A stretch of DNA of 46,441 bases. Origin: Syntrophaceae bacterium UBA4810. Lineage in GTDB: Bacteria > Desulfobacterota > Syntrophia > Syntrophales > Smithellaceae. Position numbers and translations under genes: made by a program. A model generated the notes under the pieces. The model saw only the letters and a list, made by a program, of their open reading frames with translations. It was not told the DNA's origin and searched no databases. Shown piece by piece: positions 33,958-43,101 of the stretch; within the stretch, counting starts at the first letter, position 1; each line of letters begins with the position of its first letter. Where the stretch lies: assembly GCA_002402545.1 (NCBI GenBank), contig DHGA01000098.1, forward strand, positions 158 through 46,598. Direction: 5' to 3'.

Positions 33958-35167
33958 TTGAGCCAGTCTCCACGTATTCAAAGTGATCTACTTTGACCGT
34001 GCAGATATCCCTGAATGTTTTTTCAAATTTATTCTGCCAATTCGCGGTTCCGACTTCCAGATTTGTCTTTTCGACGCGGAGTTTTAAAACATCATGGTAA
34101 CCGTCTCTGGTAACAATTCCCTGCAAAGGGATATTATTATATTTGCTTTGAACCATTTTGATCTGACTGGGAGCTAAAAATAAACCGCGGACTTTTACGG
34201 CGTCTCCCACCCTCCCCGCGATACCGGCAAGACGATATGATGTGCGGCCGCAGGAACATTTATCTGTAATCAACCGTGATAAGTCGCCTGTTCCAAAACG
34301 CAGCAGGAAAAAAATATCATTTAGGCGGGTAACTACTACTTCGCCAAGTTCGCCCGCGGGGACATTTTTACCTGTTGCCGGATCAACAATTTCCACAATT
34401 GTTTCTTCGCAGATATGCCAGCCGTTTTTCTTTGAGCATTCATAGGCCACGTCACCTACTTCCGTTGCTCCATACATTTGATATGTATCGATGCCGTATT
34501 CTTTTTCAAATGTCTGACGTAAAGATGGAAGCAAAGGCTCAGCGGCAAAACAGGCCTTTTTTACGCGAAAATCTTTTCTGAAATCAAAGCCTAATTCCTT
34601 TGATTTATCGATAATGGACATCAGAAAACTTGGTGTGCCGACATAAGCTGTAACTTTTAAATCTTTGATTAACTGCACCTGAATTTGCGAAGAAGAAGTG
34701 CCGGAGGGAACCACAGTTGCGCCGACTTTGCGCAGGCCATTGTGAAAAGTAAGCCCTGCGGCTACCATATGATAAGAAAAAGCGTTTAGCGCGATATCTT
34801 TAGGCCCAATGCCCGCGGCAAAAAAAGCCCTGGCCCACAAATAATCAGTTTCGGACAAATGCGGTTCGTAAACCGGACCTGGCGAAGTAAATATCCGGTC
34901 AATCGCCACAAAGGGATTTTCCAAACCGGCATAAGGAGGCTTTTTCATCTCCATTTCGACCAGTTTTTCGCGCGTGATAACCGGAAGAGTTTCCAAATCT
35001 TCACGTGTTTTAATGCCTGATGGCTTAATGTGATGCTTGTCTAATATTTTCTTCAATACAGTTGATTTTTTGTAGCCCGATCTCACCATACGCACGAGAA
35101 GTTCGTCCTGTGCTTCTTTTCTTTTTTTATTCGTCCACGATTCTTTTTTGTCGAATATACGATTCAT
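33914..35167 (-). CDS. Phenylacetate-CoA ligase-like AMP-forming ligase
   Basis: A 417-residue PaaK-family adenylate-forming enzyme. Family features: N-terminal KPSGIKTREDLETLPVITRE, QMYGATEVGDVAYECSKKNG (adenine-binding region), LLRFGTGDLSRLI, and a C-terminal AMP-binding lid (GRVGDAVKVRGLFLAPSQI). The usual Ser/Thr/Gly-rich P-loop is weak (FTSPGPVYEPHLSETDY in place of SSGTTG), seen in some members of the family. Likely activates an aromatic or other carboxylic acid to its CoA ester (inference). It lies downstream of the SDR on the same strand, near the liv-type operon. Confidence 0.8.
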   Translation of the reverse strand: MNRIFDKKESWTNKKRKEAQDELLVRMVRSGYKKSTVLKKILDKHHIKPSGIKTREDLETLPVITREKLVEMEMKKPPYAGLENPFVAIDRIFTSPGPVYEPHLSETDYLWARAFFAAGIGPKDIALNAFSYHMVAAGLTFHNGLRKVGATVVPSGTSSSQIQVQLIKDLKVTAYVGTPSFLMSIIDKSKELGFDFRKDFRVKKACFAAEPLLPSLRQTFEKEYGIDTYQMYGATEVGDVAYECSKKNGWHICEETIVEIVDPATGKNVPAGELGEVVVTRLNDIFFLLRFGTGDLSRLITDKCSCGRTSYRLAGIAGRVGDAVKVRGLFLAPSQIKMVQSKYNNIPLQGIVTRDGYHDVLKLRVEKTNLEVGTANWQNKFEKTFRDICTVKVDHFEYVETGSINPGEKSLIDQRRM

Positions 35168-35266
35168 GAATCACCTTCCATTGATAACAAGAAGCTCACT
35201 GGGAGCCGGCTTTTTCGGCGATCCAGTGCAGCGACGGGTTAGCCAGATTGTATTCCCGGTAGACCG

Positions 35267-35953
35267 TCACTTTCCACCCAGCGTCATCATTAGCTTTCGA
35301 AACTTGATGAGCGGTATCACGATTTTCGGTGCAGTATAACAAGCAGGTTTCGTCCTGATACAGCGCTCTAAGTGGTCAACCGCCTTCTCAACGTTCATCA
35401 TAAACGGCTTTCCATCACCCTTCGCCATTTTTGTGTCAACGAACCCAAACCGGACGTTCGTCACATACACTCCCTTAGGTTTCAAGGCCAACCTCAGCCC
35501 TCCAAGGTAGTTCGAAAAACCGGCTTTGGAGGCATGATAAGAGGGGGCCTCGGAGGAAAGCAACTCATCTGCCAAACTCGACACCCCGATGAAGTGACCC
35601 CTTCCGTTTCTCACCATATGGGGAATGACCGCTGCTGCGGTTCTTAACATTCCGGTCAGATTTATGTCGATGATTCGTGCTTCACCGCTCATATCCAAGG
35701 GGTTCAGTAGCTCGCCAATCCCCACGAAGTAGATACACAGATCCAAGGGGCCTAACATCGCCAGCTCATTCATGATGTCTGTGTACCGGCCCTCGCTGAC
35801 GTCTGCAACCTTATGATAGTAGGCTGTGTTCGTAATTGGAGACTCGCTTCTTGATACGCCGACGATATCCCACCCGGCGGCAAGCAACCTCTTTGTTGTC
35901 GCCAACCCTATGCCGTCAGAATTTCCAACAAACATGGCCCTGGATTTTTCCAT
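35267..35953 (-). CDS. Short-chain dehydrogenase/reductase
   Basis: An SDR-family NAD(P)-dependent oxidoreductase of 228 residues from the chosen ATG at 35953. That start has GGGGAG four bases upstream, whereas the upstream in-frame ATG at 35980 has none. It has a nucleotide-binding FVGNSDGIGLATTKRLLAAG and a catalytic Ser-Tyr-Lys (GVSSLADELL, then YHASKAG). The substrate is unknown. It ends shortly after LIKFRKLMMTLGGK; another frame stays open for about 25 more codons (to 35196), so a C-terminal frameshift is possible. Base composition looks a little richer in GC than its neighbours. Confidence 0.82.
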   Translation of the reverse strand: MEKSRAMFVGNSDGIGLATTKRLLAAGWDIVGVSRSESPITNTAYYHKVADVSEGRYTDIMNELAMLGPLDLCIYFVGIGELLNPLDMSGEARIIDINLTGMLRTAAAVIPHMVRNGRGHFIGVSSLADELLSSEAPSYHASKAGFSNYLGGLRLALKPKGVYVTNVRFGFVDTKMAKGDGKPFMMNVEKAVDHLERCIRTKPACYTAPKIVIPLIKFRKLMMTLGGK

Positions 35954-35992
35954 TAGTCTCCCCTCATTCACGCTTCGCAATGGCTAACATTG

Positions 35993-36020
35993 TTTATATG
36001 GATCGGTTATAATATTGCAA
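35993..36020 (-). promoter_or_regulatory. Possible promoter of the SDR gene
   Basis: Minus strand TTGCAA (36020-36015), 16-base spacer, TATAAA (35998-35993), about 40 bases before the chosen SDR start. It is adjacent to the GCCGACA-gagc-TGTCGGC palindrome, which could be an operator. Moderate match only. Confidence 0.35.
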
Positions 36021-36022
36021 AC

Positions 36023-36070
36023 GCCGACAGAGCTGTCGGCATAACACCCCTCTGCAAAATTGGCAATTTT
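36023..36070. repeat. Two perfect palindromes between livF and SDR
   Basis: gccgaca-gagc-tgtcggc (36023-36040) and aaaattg-g-caatttt (36056-36070), both 7-bp perfect inverted repeats separated by 15 bases. Neither is followed by a clear T-run on either strand, so they look more like protein-binding sites or a processed leader than a terminator. The rest of the gap 35981-36215 is AT-rich with no gene. Confidence 0.45.
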
Positions 36071-36215
36071 GAACTTAATAGCTTAATATTAAACAATAAT
36101 CAACCCAATTCCTATTATTTTAGTCGGGATATTATACGGATCAGCATAACATATTACCTGATTTATTAGAGATTGTTGGTGGTACTAATTGATGTTGATT
36201 AAAAACAAACGTGTA

Positions 36216-37016
36216 TCATAGCCAGCGTTTGCGCCGTCGATACGATTTAACGTCTTTATATGTTTTGGCTATTCCCGAAGCCGCCATGCCTAAGTAAAAC
36301 TCTTTGACGTCGGGATTGTTAATTAAATCGCTCGACATACCTTCCATCACAATTTTACCGTTTTCCATGACATATCCGTGATGCGCTACCTGCAGGGCCA
36401 TGCGCGCGTTTTGTTCAACCAAAACTATTGTTGTTCCGTGTTCCTCGTTAATTTTTTTAATAATACGGAATATTTCCTTTACCACTAATGGCGCCAAACC
36501 CAGCGAAGGCTCATCGAGCATTAATAATTCCGGATGCGCCATAAGCGCGCGCCCGATAACGAGCATCTGTAATTCTCCGCCGCTGCAATATCCTGCCAGA
36601 GATTTTCTCCGGGGTACCAGTGCCGGAAAATAATGGTAAACCATATCTAAATCTTCTTTATAAGGTTTACCGGCACGAGTCGCTGTTCCTACTCTTAAAT
36701 TTTCTTCAATGGTTAGATATTTAAACGGCTGGCGTCCTTCCAGTACCTGGATGATGCCCTGACGTGTTATATATTCCGGCGACTGGTTCTGAATATTTAT
36801 ATTCTTATAGATTATCGATCCATCGGTAACTTCGCCGTTTTCCGGTTTTAATAAGCCGGAAATTGCTTTTAGCGTGGTAGTTTTCCCCGCACCGTTACTG
36901 CCCAAAAGTGAAACAATGTGCCCCTTTTCAACAGATAAAGAAACACCTTTTAATACCTGTATAACATCTGAATATACAACAGATATATTATTTAATTGTA
37001 AAAGTATATCACCCAT
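36216..37016 (-). CDS. livF: Branched-chain amino acid-type ABC transporter ATPase (LivF-like)
   Basis: The second ATPase of a HAAT-family (liv-type) importer, 266 residues. Walker A is GSNGAGKTTTLKAISG, the signature region CSGGELQMLVIGRAL, Walker B LLMLDEPSLGLAPLVVKEIF, and the switch IVLVEQNARMAL; the GLAP and EQN are LivF-type. It is the last gene of the operon, 8 bases after livM. Substrate is not fixed by sequence; this family also takes up aromatic acids, urea and other amides. Confidence 0.92.
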   Translation of the reverse strand: MGDILLQLNNISVVYSDVIQVLKGVSLSVEKGHIVSLLGSNGAGKTTTLKAISGLLKPENGEVTDGSIIYKNINIQNQSPEYITRQGIIQVLEGRQPFKYLTIEENLRVGTATRAGKPYKEDLDMVYHYFPALVPRRKSLAGYCSGGELQMLVIGRALMAHPELLMLDEPSLGLAPLVVKEIFRIIKKINEEHGTTIVLVEQNARMALQVAHHGYVMENGKIVMEGMSSDLINNPDVKEFYLGMAASGIAKTYKDVKSYRRRKRWL

Positions 37017-37024
37017 TTTTTATC

Positions 37025-38095
37025 CTAATATGAAAAAGGCCAGAGTTTAAAGCTGGAACGAATTATTCTCCACAGCTCGGCCAGCCCCTTTGGTTCGATA
37101 AGTATGAATAAAACTATCGCTAGGCCAAAAACAAATTCCTTCAGCGGCGCTATATTAAAACCCAGGTTGATCACAAAATTTATGTTCATCAATAATACGG
37201 TCAAATAACGCAGAAGTTCATTCAATAATGTTATAAATGTCGCGCCAAAAATAGCTCCGGGAATGTTTCCCATCCCGCCGATAATAACCATAGCGATAAA
37301 TTCCACGGAAAGCCCGAGGTTGAACGGTTCGGTAGTAATACTGACCATGTAATAAGCCCAAAGCGCGCCGGCAAAACCAGCGTAAAAAGAGCTTATACCA
37401 AAAGAAAGTAATTTATACTTGAATATGGGAATTCCCATGCCTTCAGCGGCGCGATCATTATCCCGGATGGCAATAAAAGCGCGGCCGTATTTAGAGCGCA
37501 TAATATTTACGGCAATTAAAGTCATCAAAACGAGACTGATAAATATCAAAAAGAAAAAAGCGCGATCGCCGGAGATCGTCCATTGCAATATCTTGGGAGC
37601 CGGCAATACGATGCCCATCGTGCCTTTTGTCAGGCTTTCCCATTGAATTAACACATATTCAATAATGAACTGCCCCGCTAACGTCGCAATGGTTAAATAA
37701 AGACCTTTAAGGCGGCCGGAAGGAAGACCAAAAATCATTCCGACACCTGCGGTAATAAAGCCTGCCGCGGGAATAGCTATTAAAAAAGATATATCCAGCC
37801 GTGTGGCTAAAATAGCAGCAGCGTAAGCGCCGACGCCGAAAAACGCGCCATGCCCCAGGGAAATCTGACCGGTGTAACCAATGAGAATATTGAGCCCAAT
37901 CGCGGCAATCGCGGCGATACCGATCGTATTAAGAATATACATCGTGTATGGACCGGCAACGAAAGGCACTACAAAGAATAATACTGCCAGGAAAATTAAC
38001 AGACAAGCTCTGCCAAAATCTGTTTCAAATATATTTAGTTCCTGCTTGTAGCTTTCGTGATAATTGCCGCAGGGATGAAATGAAAATTTTCTCAT
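37025..38095 (-). CDS. livM: Liv-type ABC transporter permease (LivM-like)
   Basis: A 356-residue inner-membrane permease of the HAAT family with roughly ten hydrophobic spans. It carries the family EAA-like pattern IGLNILIGYTGQISLGHGAF and IAIRDNDRAAEGMGIPIFKY. The N-terminal cytoplasmic extension (about 30 residues) is typical of LivM compared with LivH. The stop is 8 bases before livF. It acts with LivH as the membrane pore. Confidence 0.92.
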   Translation of the reverse strand: MRKFSFHPCGNYHESYKQELNIFETDFGRACLLIFLAVLFFVVPFVAGPYTMYILNTIGIAAIAAIGLNILIGYTGQISLGHGAFFGVGAYAAAILATRLDISFLIAIPAAGFITAGVGMIFGLPSGRLKGLYLTIATLAGQFIIEYVLIQWESLTKGTMGIVLPAPKILQWTISGDRAFFFLIFISLVLMTLIAVNIMRSKYGRAFIAIRDNDRAAEGMGIPIFKYKLLSFGISSFYAGFAGALWAYYMVSITTEPFNLGLSVEFIAMVIIGGMGNIPGAIFGATFITLLNELLRYLTVLLMNINFVINLGFNIAPLKEFVFGLAIVLFILIEPKGLAELWRIIRSSFKLWPFSY

Positions 38096-38097
38096 CT

Positions 38098-38976
38098 CTA
38101 TACCCTCTCAATTTCTACAAGACCGAATAAGCCGTATGGTTTAATCAGCAGAATAAATACCAATACAATGTAAGGCACGACATCACGCAATGATGGTGAT
38201 AAGTAACCGCCGGTAAATGTTTCCAATAATCCGATAATAATGCCGCCGATAATAGCTCCGCCGATACTGTCGAGCCCACCCAAAATTACGACAGGAAAAA
38301 CTTTTAACCCTATCGAACTTAAATCATGCACGTTAACTCCGTTCATGACACCCAGGACTATGCCGCTCATGCTGGCAACCAAAGCGGCAATGGCCCAGGA
38401 TAAGGCAAATACCCTGCGCACATGCACCCCCAAGGACAAAGCGGCTTTTTGATTATCAGCAACCGAACGCATATATATACCCTGGGAAGATTTTTTAAAA
38501 AACAACCCGAAAATAACTAAAAATATTATACTGATAACCATTGTTGCCGTGTAAACAGGAGCAATATGTATTGCTCCCAAATTGAGTGACAATGATTCAC
38601 TTAAAAAAGACGGATAAGTATGGAGATTTCCACCCCAGATCAAAAGAATGAAACCTTTGAACATTGCGGCCAGACCGACGGTAAGCATAATAACAAAAAT
38701 CAGTTTTTCGCCGATTAAAGGCCGTAAAAAGAATTTTTCGATTAAAAAACCAAGTATAAAACAGCCAACAAGTGTCAGAATGAAAGCCACGATAATCGGC
38801 AGCTTCGCCCAGGTTATCAGCGCCAGAAAGAAAAACGCGCCCAATGCCAGAAGTTCGCCATGCGCGAAATTTAAAACACTGGATGATTTAAAAATCATTA
38901 CAAAACCCATGGCGGAAATGCCGTAGAGCAAACCCACGCACACGCCGTTTACCAGTAATTGCAGAAAGAAATCCAT
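38098..38976 (-). CDS. livH: Liv-type ABC transporter permease (LivH-like)
   Basis: A 292-residue inner-membrane permease with about eight spans. It contains the LivH patterns GVCVGLLYGISAMGFVMIFK, LNFAHGELLALGAFF and ILGGLDSIGGAIIGGIIIGL. It starts 13 bases after the acyl-CoA ligase stop and ends 2 bases before livM, so is firmly in the operon. Confidence 0.93.
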   Translation of the reverse strand: MDFFLQLLVNGVCVGLLYGISAMGFVMIFKSSSVLNFAHGELLALGAFFFLALITWAKLPIIVAFILTLVGCFILGFLIEKFFLRPLIGEKLIFVIMLTVGLAAMFKGFILLIWGGNLHTYPSFLSESLSLNLGAIHIAPVYTATMVISIIFLVIFGLFFKKSSQGIYMRSVADNQKAALSLGVHVRRVFALSWAIAALVASMSGIVLGVMNGVNVHDLSSIGLKVFPVVILGGLDSIGGAIIGGIIIGLLETFTGGYLSPSLRDVVPYIVLVFILLIKPYGLFGLVEIERV

Positions 38977-38989
38977 AACTGCTTCCTTT

Positions 38990-40915
38990 TTAATCCACGT
39001 TAATTACATTAACAGTTGTTTCAATTTCACCGATTCGTCCGTCACGGTATTTAACTTTTCCGATGACGCTCACGCTATTTTCACTGCCGTACATTGCTTC
39101 GATAATTTTTATATACAGCCCATACACAAAACGCCGGCGCACTTTTCCTGTTCTGGTAAGTTCTTCTTCATCAGCATCCAGAAGTTTATAGAGCAAAACA
39201 AACTTCTTTAGCTTCATGACATCGGGAAGCTGCTCATTAACCTTGCGCACTTCTTTCAATATCAGTTCTTCCACAGACTTTTGCTGGGAAAGATCCATAT
39301 AGGTAGTGTAAGGAATCATGCGCTCCTCAGCCCAATTACCGACATTCCCCATGTCGATGTTAATCATAGCGGTGATAAAAGGCCGCCCTTCCCCGAAAAT
39401 CACCGCTTCTTTGATATACGGACTGAACTTTAAGCGGGTTTCAATAAAATCAGGAGAAAAGGCGTCGCCGCTTTTGTTGCGGATAATATCTTCTTTTCGT
39501 CCGATAATCAGCAGATGTCCGTCGTTATCAATGTAACCGGCATCACCGGTTTTAAGCCAGCCATCATCAAAAGCGTTTTGTGTCGCCTGGTAATCATTAT
39601 GATAGCCGGGAAAATTGGCTTCTGACTTAACAAGCACCTCCTGGTCTTCGGCAATCTTAACTTCAGTTAAAGGAAGAGGCGTTCCTACCGTTTCGAGCTT
39701 TACTTCTTTATCCGGCTGAACCTGAAATATCCCCCCTGCTTCCGTCAGTCCATAGCATTGTTTTAAATTTAATCCGATCGCGCGGAAAAATAATATTACA
39801 TCCGGACTGATCGGATGGCCTCCGGTGAAGGCGCTTTTGAATCTGGAACAGCCGATTCTGTCCAGAAGTGGCCGATAAACCAAAATATTTGAAATCTTAT
39901 GTAATATATTTAATAATAAGGAAATTTTTATTTTTTTAGTTTCTCTATTTACAACTTTTTTCCCTACAATATCCCCCAAAATAAAAAGTCTTTTTTTAAG
40001 CCATCCGGAATCAGATATTTTTACTCTGATGCTGGATGCCAAATCTTCCCAGAATCGTGAAGCCGTGATTAGCATTGCGGGACCGATATCTCGAAAATCT
40101 TCTTTGATCGTCTCCGGAGTTTCCGGAAAATTCATGGTCATTGCCCCGACTAAAGCGACCCCCATCGCCCACATCTGATCCACAATCCACGCGGGCGGCG
40201 ACATGGAAAGCCAATTTTCTTCAGGTTTAATATTTTCCGAGACAATCCACTGGGCTGCCATTTGAGTGAAATTCCGGTGCGATAACATTGCTAATTTCGG
40301 AATGCCCGTTGTGCCTGAAGTTTGTATCATCACCGCTATATCATCCGCGCGCCCTTTAGCGATCTGTGCTTCAAGATAACCGGGATTATTTTTTAAAAAA
40401 TCTTCTGAGATTTCCAAAAGCCCGGCGTAACTCGTTAACCAATCGTCATTTTCATAAGAAGTCATGCCGGTTGGATCAATATAAACAACCTTTAATACTT
40501 GCGGCAACTTATCTTTTACTTCCAATAATTTATCTACCTGCTCCTGATCCTGGACAACAACAACAGCGCAATTAACGCGCTGAATTGAGACGCACAATTC
40601 CTCGGCGACTGAAGAGGTAAACAAATTCAGCGTTGTCGCGCCCAAACAATGCGCCGCGATTTCGCAAAAAAGCCATTCGGCGTGATTTTCCACGATAAGA
40701 CAAACACTCTGGCCGCGCTGAAGATTCAATGAGGAAAAACCGCCCGCAGTCTTTTGAACGTAACGATAATAGTCCGCCCAGCTATACCTTTGCCAAATTC
40801 CGTACGCCTTTTCCCGAATCGCCGCCTTTTCCTTACCGTATTTTTCAGCGTTTTTAGCCAGGATTTGAGGTATGGTTAAATTGTAACTTTCTGAAATAAT
40901 ATTGTTAATATCCAA
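38990..40915 (-). CDS. Long-chain acyl-CoA synthetase-like AMP ligase embedded in the liv operon
   Basis: A 641-residue AMP-dependent synthetase. The P-loop is MIQTSGTTGIPKLAMLSHRN. The adenine motif QCYGLTEAGGIFQ, the aspartate motif DGWLKTGDAGYIDNDGHLLI, and GRKEDIIRNKSGDAF (hinge region) follow. The size fits the FadD15/long-chain group. The start is TTG at 40915-40913 (DINNIISESYNLTIPQIL), with only a weak AGG upstream; no ATG alternative exists nearby. It lies between livG and livH, implying that the imported solute, or a derivative, is activated to a CoA thioester. Actual substrate unknown. Confidence 0.9.
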   Translation of the reverse strand: MDINNIISESYNLTIPQILAKNAEKYGKEKAAIREKAYGIWQRYSWADYYRYVQKTAGGFSSLNLQRGQSVCLIVENHAEWLFCEIAAHCLGATTLNLFTSSVAEELCVSIQRVNCAVVVVQDQEQVDKLLEVKDKLPQVLKVVYIDPTGMTSYENDDWLTSYAGLLEISEDFLKNNPGYLEAQIAKGRADDIAVMIQTSGTTGIPKLAMLSHRNFTQMAAQWIVSENIKPEENWLSMSPPAWIVDQMWAMGVALVGAMTMNFPETPETIKEDFRDIGPAMLITASRFWEDLASSIRVKISDSGWLKKRLFILGDIVGKKVVNRETKKIKISLLLNILHKISNILVYRPLLDRIGCSRFKSAFTGGHPISPDVILFFRAIGLNLKQCYGLTEAGGIFQVQPDKEVKLETVGTPLPLTEVKIAEDQEVLVKSEANFPGYHNDYQATQNAFDDGWLKTGDAGYIDNDGHLLIIGRKEDIIRNKSGDAFSPDFIETRLKFSPYIKEAVIFGEGRPFITAMINIDMGNVGNWAEERMIPYTTYMDLSQQKSVEELILKEVRKVNEQLPDVMKLKKFVLLYKLLDADEEELTRTGKVRRRFVYGLYIKIIEAMYGSENSVSVIGKVKYRDGRIGEIETTVNVINVD

Positions 40916-40932
40916 ATTAATCGAGCCTGTTT

Positions 40933-41763
40933 TTATTCTATGGTTTCGGATTCACCTAAATACGCCTTTATAACTTCCGGGTTCATGCTGATTTCCTGTG
41001 CGTCGCCTTCGCCTATTTTTTCACCAAAATTCAATACCATGATACGTTGGGCAATATTCATGACGATCGACATATCATGTTCAACCAAAATCATGGTCAT
41101 GCCCCAGCGCTGATTTAATTCCAGAAGAAAACGCACCATATCTTCCTTTTCTTCCAGGTTCATCCCGGCAAAAGGTTCATCCAATATAAGAAGCCTTGGT
41201 TCCAGCGCCAGAGCCCTTCCCAGCTCCACTCTTTTCATCATCCCGTAGGGTAACGAACCCACAGTTTGCTTTCGTATTGATTGCATTTCCAGAAAATCAA
41301 TGATCTCTTCTAAAATCTGCCTATGACGGATTTCTTCTTTTTTTACATTTGCAGCATAAAGCCAGGAAGAAATAAAATTATAATGACAATGAATGTGCCT
41401 GGCCAGTGTCATATTGGCCAACACAGTCATACCGGGAAAAAGTTCGATGTTTTGAAAAGTTCTGCCGATACCAACTTCTACGAGCCGATGCGTGTGTAAA
41501 TCGGTTATATCACGGCCATTAAATACGATTTGACCGCTTTGGGGGCGGTAAAACCCGGTTATGCAATTAAGCAGACTGGTTTTACCCGCCCCGTTCGGAC
41601 CGATAAGCGCCATCAATTCACCGGTATGAACTTTCAGATCAACATTCTTTATCGCCGTGACTCCGCCAAAGCTAAGATGAAGATTTTTTATTTCCAGCTC
41701 AGCTTTTTTCAAATCCGCCGGCTTGTTGATCATTATTGATGGCCTACCCCGGTAAGCTTTCAT
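40933..41763 (-). CDS. livG: Liv-type ABC transporter ATPase (LivG-like)
   Basis: The first ATPase of the HAAT importer, 276 residues. Walker A is LIGPNGAGKTSLLNCITGFY, with GIGRTFQNIELFPGMTV (Q-loop), signature PYGMMKRVELGRALALEPRL (a variant without LSGG, typical of LivG), Walker B LLILDEPFAGMN, and VEHDMSIV. Two starts are possible (41763, 41733). It precedes the acyl-CoA ligase by 17 bases. Confidence 0.92.
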   Translation of the reverse strand: MKAYRGRPSIMINKPADLKKAELEIKNLHLSFGGVTAIKNVDLKVHTGELMALIGPNGAGKTSLLNCITGFYRPQSGQIVFNGRDITDLHTHRLVEVGIGRTFQNIELFPGMTVLANMTLARHIHCHYNFISSWLYAANVKKEEIRHRQILEEIIDFLEMQSIRKQTVGSLPYGMMKRVELGRALALEPRLLILDEPFAGMNLEEKEDMVRFLLELNQRWGMTMILVEHDMSIVMNIAQRIMVLNFGEKIGEGDAQEISMNPEVIKAYLGESETIE

Positions 41764-41802
41764 AAATACCTTTAATCAATTATATTCATTTATTAACTTA
41801 AC

Positions 41803-43008
41803 TTATTTTTTCAGCAATTGAATCTTATCTTTTCCAGGTACATAAAAATTGGTCAAAGGCTGATATGTGCCGTTTTCTTTGACTTTCACCATGCGCGCGG
41901 TGAAAGACGCTCCATGGTCATCGGGAGTATAAGTGATCTTAGGTACCAGACCGCCAAAATCCTCGTTATTGAACGATTCCAAAGCCGCGTTAATTGTTGC
42001 GGGATTAATCTCTTTACTCTGCTCATAAGCGCGGATAAAAGCCCTTTCCATTATCATCCCGACGACAACACCTTCCCAGTAAGAAGCGTCAAAACTTTTC
42101 ACTGTCTTATATTTTTTAATCAGCTCATCCATTATTTTAACGCCTTCTGATTTATCCTGAGGTAGGCCGCCCGGGAACTGAATTACCAGCCTGTCGCGAA
42201 TCAGCCCTTTTCCCATTTTGAAAAAATCAGGATCCGTGGAAGTCCAGGTCCCCAAAAATTTTGGTTTGTATTTGATGCGATCCGCGCTTTTAAAGGCGGT
42301 AATAATGGCCGAAGGAAGCATCTGCATGAAAACATATTCCGCGCCGGCTTTTTGCAATCTCAAAAGTTCCGTGTTGAGATCAACAATTTTCGGCGGAAAT
42401 TCTTCGATAGCGACAATATTAATTCCTAATTGCGTCGCGTATTCCTTACTTGGTTCGTGAATGGAGCGGCCGTAAGCGTTATTGTAAGTTAAAAGGCCGA
42501 CTTTGGGCGCGTCCTTGCCTTTATGTATCGCCTTGATATATTCCAGAACCGCATGGCAGTCCATTTTGTAGCTGCCGAAAGGCAAATACATATAGTCAAT
42601 GGGCTTGCCTAAAATTTCCCAACTCGTTGAATAGTTGATCGTTGGGATTTTGTATCTCTGAACAATCGGCTTTGCCGCCAGACCTTCTCCCGCGCTCCAG
42701 GTGGCAATCATGTCCACTTTATCCTGCAGAGCAAATTTCTGTACCGCGGCCACCGCTTCGGGCACTTTGTAAGCCGTATCGACGGTGATCATTTCTACTT
42801 TGTGACCAAAGACACCCCCCTTTACTTCGTTTACATAACGAAAATAATCACGCTGCCCTTTTTCGTGGAACTGCCCCCAAGTTGATGCAGGCCCCGTCAG
42901 ATTTATCGCCGTACCTACTTTAATCGTTTTGGTTTGCGCGTAAACCGTTCCGCAAAACAAAAACACAACAACTGCTAATGCGTAGATAATAGTGATACTT
43001 TTTTTCAT
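41803..43008 (-). CDS. livK: Liv-type ABC transporter substrate-binding protein (LivK-like)
   Basis: A 401-residue periplasmic solute-binding protein (Peripla_BP_6). The signal peptide is at 1-24 (MKKSITIIYALAVVVFLFCG, cleavage near VYA). The mature part has the family entry KTIKVGTAINLTGPASTWGQ, NEVKGGVFGHKVEMITVDT and VGLLTYNNAYGRS. Very strong AAGGAGGG lies upstream, and the leader before it carries a terminator-like hairpin (43044-43083). It is the first gene of the transport operon. Confidence 0.92.
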   Translation of the reverse strand: MKKSITIIYALAVVVFLFCGTVYAQTKTIKVGTAINLTGPASTWGQFHEKGQRDYFRYVNEVKGGVFGHKVEMITVDTAYKVPEAVAAVQKFALQDKVDMIATWSAGEGLAAKPIVQRYKIPTINYSTSWEILGKPIDYMYLPFGSYKMDCHAVLEYIKAIHKGKDAPKVGLLTYNNAYGRSIHEPSKEYATQLGINIVAIEEFPPKIVDLNTELLRLQKAGAEYVFMQMLPSAIITAFKSADRIKYKPKFLGTWTSTDPDFFKMGKGLIRDRLVIQFPGGLPQDKSEGVKIMDELIKKYKTVKSFDASYWEGVVVGMIMERAFIRAYEQSKEINPATINAALESFNNEDFGGLVPKITYTPDDHGASFTARMVKVKENGTYQPLTNFYVPGKDKIQLLKK

Positions 43009-43043
43009 TTCCCCCTCCTTTTAGGTTTTAATAAAACTACGAC

Positions 43044-43083
43044 AAAAAAAAACCGTGGGCTGATGTTGATCTGCCCACGGTTT
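43044..43083 (-). terminator. Intrinsic-terminator-like hairpin in the livK leader
   Basis: On the minus strand an 11-bp perfect stem (AAACCGTGGGC / GCCCACGGTTT, loop agatcaacatca) is followed by a run of nine T (the last three stem Ts included). It sits 36 bases before the livK ATG with no gene ending just upstream on that strand. The best reading is an attenuator or the end of a small RNA. An alternative stem CGGTTT/AAACCG (43100-43095 with 43083-43078) would consume the terminator's 5' arm. Confidence 0.65.
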
Positions 43084-43101
43084 ATTTTCCTTCAAAACCG
43101 G

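Noticed and set aside
35267..35953. SDR gene as a recent horizontal transfer
   Set aside because: The GC difference estimated by eye on a few lines is only a few percent; not enough without codon-usage statistics.
41818..42150. 110-residue plus-strand open frame over livK
   Set aside because: Antisense to a well-supported substrate-binding protein gene; no family features.
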